Below are positions 4,693 to 7,302 of a DNA stretch of 7,302 nucleotides, piece after piece; within the stretch, counting starts at the first letter, position 1, and every line of letters begins with the position of its first letter. This DNA comes from RGIG8767 sp964487395 (GTDB lineage: Bacteria; Bacillota; Clostridia; Lachnospirales; Lachnospiraceae): the NCBI GenBank assembly GCA_964487395.1, contig CAZAQH010000091.1:1-7302 (forward strand). The letters run 5' to 3'. A program made the position numbers and the translations under genes. The notes below the pieces were generated by a model. It did no database searches. It was given only the letters and a program-made list of their open reading frames with translations, and was not told the DNA's origin.

Positions 4693-6858
4693 CTACTCTT
4701 CCTCCACAAGAAGAGAAAAATCAATGGTCCTTAACTGTTTATCGACCGAGTCAACTATTACATTAACCGGCTGTCCCAGTTTATATTTGATTCCGGTTTT
4801 ACTTCCTACCATTTCATATTGTGTTTCATCATATACAAAATAATCTCCCGGAATCTTGGATACATGAATCATTCCTTCAACGGTATTGGGCAGTTCTACG
4901 TAAATACCCCATTCCATAATACCGGAAATAATACCTTCAAATGTTTCTCCCAAATGATTGCCCATGTATTCTGCTTTTTTCATTTTTTCTGTTTCGCGTT
5001 CTGCTTCGTCTGCTCTACGTTCCATTTTAGAAGACTGTGCTGCAACATCGGCTAATATAGTTTCATAATGTGCTTTTCTATCTTCTTTCATGCGTCCTCT
5101 TAGATAATCCTTAATGATTCTGTGAATCTGTAAATCCGGATATCTTCTGATAGGTGATGTAAAATGGCAATAATATCTGCATGCCAAGCCAAAATGTCCA
5201 CTACAGTCAATCGTATATTTTGCCTGTTTCATGCTTCGAAGTGCCAGACGGCTGATTAAATCTTCTTCTGTCTTACCTTCAATATTGGCAAGCAGTTTCT
5301 GAATTTCTTTTGGATGAATTTCATCCTTACTCATTTTAATGGTATAACCAAAATTGTGAATAAAAGTTGCCAGTTTCATAATCTTTTCTGAATCCGGATT
5401 ATCATGTGTACGATATACAAATGGCAGTTCCAGCCAATAAAAATACTGTGCCACGGTTTCATTGGCAATCAGCATAAAGTCTTCGATTAGTTTGGTGGCT
5501 GAATTTCTTTCGTATGGCTTAATTTCAATCGGATGACCTTCACTATCCAATATCATTTTTGTTTCCGGGAAATCAAAGTCAATGGAGCCACGTTTTTTAC
5601 GATTTTTCCTTAAAATAGATGCAAGTGTCGCCATCTGTTCAAACATGGGCACAAACTCTTTATACTTCTCGCGCTCTGCTTCATCGTTTTCTTCTATTAT
5701 TTTATTCACAGAAGTGTAAGTCATTCTTCTATCTACACAAATAACACTTTCCACTACACGATAATCAATTACTTTTCCATTTGGGTCAATTGTCATAATA
5801 CAACTAAGTGCCAGTCGGTCCTGTCCCTGGTTTAATGAGCAGATTCCATTGGAAAGCTTATGTGGAAGCATCGGAATCACACGGTCTACCAAATATACAC
5901 TGGTTCCTCTTAAAAGTGCTTCCCTGTCAAGAGCTGAATTTTCCTGCACATAATTGCTGACATCGGCAATATGTACTCCAAGACAGTAATTATCTCCTTC
6001 CATGGTAAGGGAAACTGCATCATCTAAATCTTTCGCATCCTCACCATCGATGGTAACCATCATAACATCACGCAAATCTTCTCTGCCAGCCCGGTCGGAA
6101 TCCAAAATGGTTTCCGGTGTCTTCTCGGCCTGATTCATCACCTTTTCCGGGAAATCAGTTGGCAGACCAAAGCCTTTTACGATGGACATAATATCAACAC
6201 CCGGATCATTAATATGACCTAGTATCTCAATTACTTTTCCTTCCGGATTTTTACCTTCTTTGCCATAATCGGTTAATTCTACGACTACCTTATGACCGTC
6301 TACTGCTCCCTTGCTTCTTTCATTTGTCACAAAAATATCCGATGAAAATTTATGGTTATCCGGTACGACAAATCCAAAATTCTGGTTTTTCTGATACGTT
6401 CCAACAATCTGCGTGGTTCCTCTTTCTATGATACCGATAACTTCTGCTTCCTGTCTTTTTCCTTTTGAATTAGGAACCAGCGCTACTCTTACAGTATCAA
6501 GATGAAACGCACCATTTACTTTTGATTCCGGAATAAAAAGATCATCTTCTAATCCATCAATTTCTACAAAACCAAAGCCTTTCTGGTTACTGATAAACGT
6601 ACCAATCAAAGCCTCATCTTCTGTTCCTGCTACTTCCTTGTTTTTTATTTTTTCATCAAAAAGCATATATTTTCCACGTTTACTAATCTGAATCTTTTTA
6701 TCAAGGATTAACTCCTGTAAAATAGCAGAAAGTTCACCTCTGTCTTCCGGTTCAACCTGTAAAATAACTGCCAGTTCTTTTTCCTTCATGGGAACATAAT
6801 ATTGATCCTTCATTAAGTCAAGAACAATTTTTTTTCTTTCTTCAAATGTCTTCTTCAT
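4693..6858 (-). CDS. rnr: Ribonuclease R (3'-5' exoribonuclease)
   Basis: Processive 3'-to-5' hydrolytic exoribonuclease of the RNase II/RNB family, 721 aa. It degrades structured RNA, including the defective mRNAs released by trans-translation. An N-terminal helix-turn-helix-like region (about 1-70) leads into two cold-shock domains, with GFGFVE (94-99) and FGFVV (161-165). The RNB domain begins around 255 and carries IDGEDAKDLDDAV; Asp271, Asp277, Asp279 and Asp280 match the metal-binding aspartates of the family. The downstream signature HFTSPIRRYPDLQIHR is also intact. An S1 domain (about 636-718) ends the protein. Compared with E. coli RNase R, the Lys-rich C-terminal tail is missing, and this protein stops in VEEE right after S1. 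The start is backed by AAAGGAG. The gene sits just after a terminator and is tightly linked to smpB. Confidence 0.97.
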   Translation of the reverse strand: MKKTFEERKKIVLDLMKDQYYVPMKEKELAVILQVEPEDRGELSAILQELILDKKIQISKRGKYMLFDEKIKNKEVAGTEDEALIGTFISNQKGFGFVEIDGLEDDLFIPESKVNGAFHLDTVRVALVPNSKGKRQEAEVIGIIERGTTQIVGTYQKNQNFGFVVPDNHKFSSDIFVTNERSKGAVDGHKVVVELTDYGKEGKNPEGKVIEILGHINDPGVDIMSIVKGFGLPTDFPEKVMNQAEKTPETILDSDRAGREDLRDVMMVTIDGEDAKDLDDAVSLTMEGDNYCLGVHIADVSNYVQENSALDREALLRGTSVYLVDRVIPMLPHKLSNGICSLNQGQDRLALSCIMTIDPNGKVIDYRVVESVICVDRRMTYTSVNKIIEENDEAEREKYKEFVPMFEQMATLASILRKNRKKRGSIDFDFPETKMILDSEGHPIEIKPYERNSATKLIEDFMLIANETVAQYFYWLELPFVYRTHDNPDSEKIMKLATFIHNFGYTIKMSKDEIHPKEIQKLLANIEGKTEEDLISRLALRSMKQAKYTIDCSGHFGLACRYYCHFTSPIRRYPDLQIHRIIKDYLRGRMKEDRKAHYETILADVAAQSSKMERRADEAERETEKMKKAEYMGNHLGETFEGIISGIMEWGIYVELPNTVEGMIHVSKIPGDYFVYDETQYEMVGSKTGIKYKLGQPVNVIVDSVDKQLRTIDFSLLVEEE

Positions 6859-6883
6859 TCATACTCCTTTTATTTCCATTCAT

Positions 6884-6916
6884 AAAAAAACACCCTTGCA
6901 TGTATATACAAGGGTG
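6884..6916 (-). terminator. Intrinsic terminator between secG and rnr
   Basis: On the minus strand CACCCTTG (6909-6916) pairs perfectly with CAAGGGTG (6891-6898) across a 10-nt loop, followed by seven T (6884-6890). It lies 24 bp after the secG stop codon and is a convincing terminator. The rnr Shine-Dalgarno begins only about 16 bases after the T-tract, so rnr must rely on read-through or on a promoter overlapping the hairpin. Confidence 0.85.
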
Positions 6917-6940
6917 CTTAACATCAATCTTAAGTCGTTA

Positions 6941-7180
6941 CTAAAAACGGTTAATATTTAATATTGCTGCAATCACAATAAAAGCAATGGTAAGATATCT
7001 TGTCATCTTTACTAAAGCACCTTCCATGGAACGTCCTTTATTTTTACCCCAATAGCTTTCGGCAGCTCCGCTGATAGCTCCAAGTCCTGCGGACTTTCCC
7101 TCCTGCAATAATACAATAGCAGATAAAACAACACAAATTATTATAAAAACAATTGTTAAAATAATTCTCACGATTTCCAT
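6941..7180 (-). CDS. secG: Preprotein translocase subunit SecG
   Basis: Small inner-membrane subunit of the SecYEG protein-export channel, 79 aa, which is normal for the family. There are two hydrophobic segments (about 4-25 and 60-76). The conserved cytoplasmic loop LLQEGKSAGLGAISGAAE (24-41) holds the glycine- and alanine-rich SecG signature, followed by the basic stretch WGKNKGRS. The ATG has an ideal AGGAGGT (7188-7194) seven bases upstream. The gene has its own promoter and is followed by a terminator. In clostridia secG commonly lies between eno and rnr, and that is the order seen here. Confidence 0.97.
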   Translation of the reverse strand: MEIVRIILTIVFIIICVVLSAIVLLQEGKSAGLGAISGAAESYWGKNKGRSMEGALVKMTRYLTIAFIVIAAILNINRF

Positions 7181-7211
7181 TTATGGTACCTCCTAATTTC
7201 ATGCAAAATTA

Positions 7212-7240
7212 ATTCTACCATAAAGGAACTAATATTTCAA
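7212..7240 (-). promoter_or_regulatory. Promoter of secG
   Basis: The minus strand carries TTGAAA (7235-7240), a 17-bp spacer and TAGAAT (7212-7217), with TGG in front of the -10 giving an extended -10. Spacing is ideal and each hexamer differs little from the sigma-A consensus. It sits eight bases past the stop codon of the upstream partial gene, leaving a secG leader of about 25 nt. Confidence 0.75.
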
Positions 7241-7248
7241 CTAAATTT

Positions 7249-7302
7249 TTATGATTTGAAGGGATTTTTATAGATTGCTACACTTCCTAATTCTTCTTCT
7301 AT
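7249..7302 (-). CDS. eno: Enolase, C-terminal end (partial, runs off the window)
   Basis: Only the last 17 codons before TAA (7249-7251) are in the window, reading IEEELGSVAIYKNPFKS. This resembles the C-terminus of bacterial enolases, whose final segment typically reads like RIEEELG-x-A-x-Y followed by a short variable end. The other two frames in this stretch are blocked early or read as an arginine-rich nonsense peptide. Enolase converts 2-phosphoglycerate to phosphoenolpyruvate in glycolysis. The position immediately upstream of secG agrees with clostridial gene order. No terminator hairpin is seen between this stop and the secG promoter, so some read-through into secG is possible. The call rests on a short match plus synteny. 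Confidence 0.72.
   Translation of the reverse strand: MEEELGSVAIYKNPFKS

Noticed and set aside
4819..5055. 78-codon plus-strand frame opposite rnr
   Set aside because: It is antisense to the S1 region of RNase R; the Phe/Cys/His-rich composition is that of a shadow frame.
6899..6908. TATATA in the loop of the secG-rnr hairpin as a -10 element for rnr
   Set aside because: No acceptable -35 at 16-18 bp (AAGATT at 17 bp) and no TGn extension, so it is not reported as a promoter.

Overview
The window looks like chromosomal DNA from a low-GC Gram-positive bacterium of the class Clostridia, and Lachnospiraceae is my best guess. The base composition is AT-rich. Most genes have strong AGGAGG-type ribosome binding sites and several promoters have extended -10 elements. 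The gene order eno - secG - rnr - smpB - ssrA is a typical clostridial housekeeping arrangement. The genus is inferred from protein style and gene order; no marker in the window fixes it. Every gene lies on the minus strand, so transcription runs from high to low coordinates.

Right half (7302 down to 3760), the housekeeping block. It starts with the last 17 codons of what looks like enolase. A well-formed promoter and secG (Sec translocase subunit) follow, then an intrinsic terminator. Next come rnr (RNase R) and smpB, which are tightly coupled: the smpB Shine-Dalgarno overlaps the rnr stop codon. The tmRNA gene ssrA follows, with its own promoter and a palindromic terminator. RNase R, SmpB and tmRNA work together in trans-translation: SmpB-tmRNA rescues stalled ribosomes and tags the nascent protein, and RNase R degrades the faulty mRNA. 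The tag can be read directly as ANNNKLAYAA.

Left half (3726 down to 102), a signalling operon. An extended -10 promoter drives a YcgR-like PilZ protein with intact c-di-GMP-binding motifs. It is followed, with almost no spacing, by an unrecognised single-pass membrane protein with a C-terminal coiled coil, and then by an OmpR-family response regulator. After an 85-bp gap comes the partner sensor histidine kinase. This gap holds a terminator-like hairpin and, directly against it, a good promoter predicted to start inside the hairpin, so the kinase may be expressed separately from the regulator. The layout suggests that c-di-GMP and an envelope-sensing two-component system are co-expressed; the targets are not visible here.

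No mobile element, CRISPR array, prophage gene or clearly novel multi-gene system was found. The points most worth a second look are the overlapping terminator and promoter in front of the kinase, the inverted repeat covering the ssrA promoter, and the PilZ / unknown membrane protein / two-component linkage. Bases 1-101, downstream of the kinase, hold no gene or terminator that I can support.
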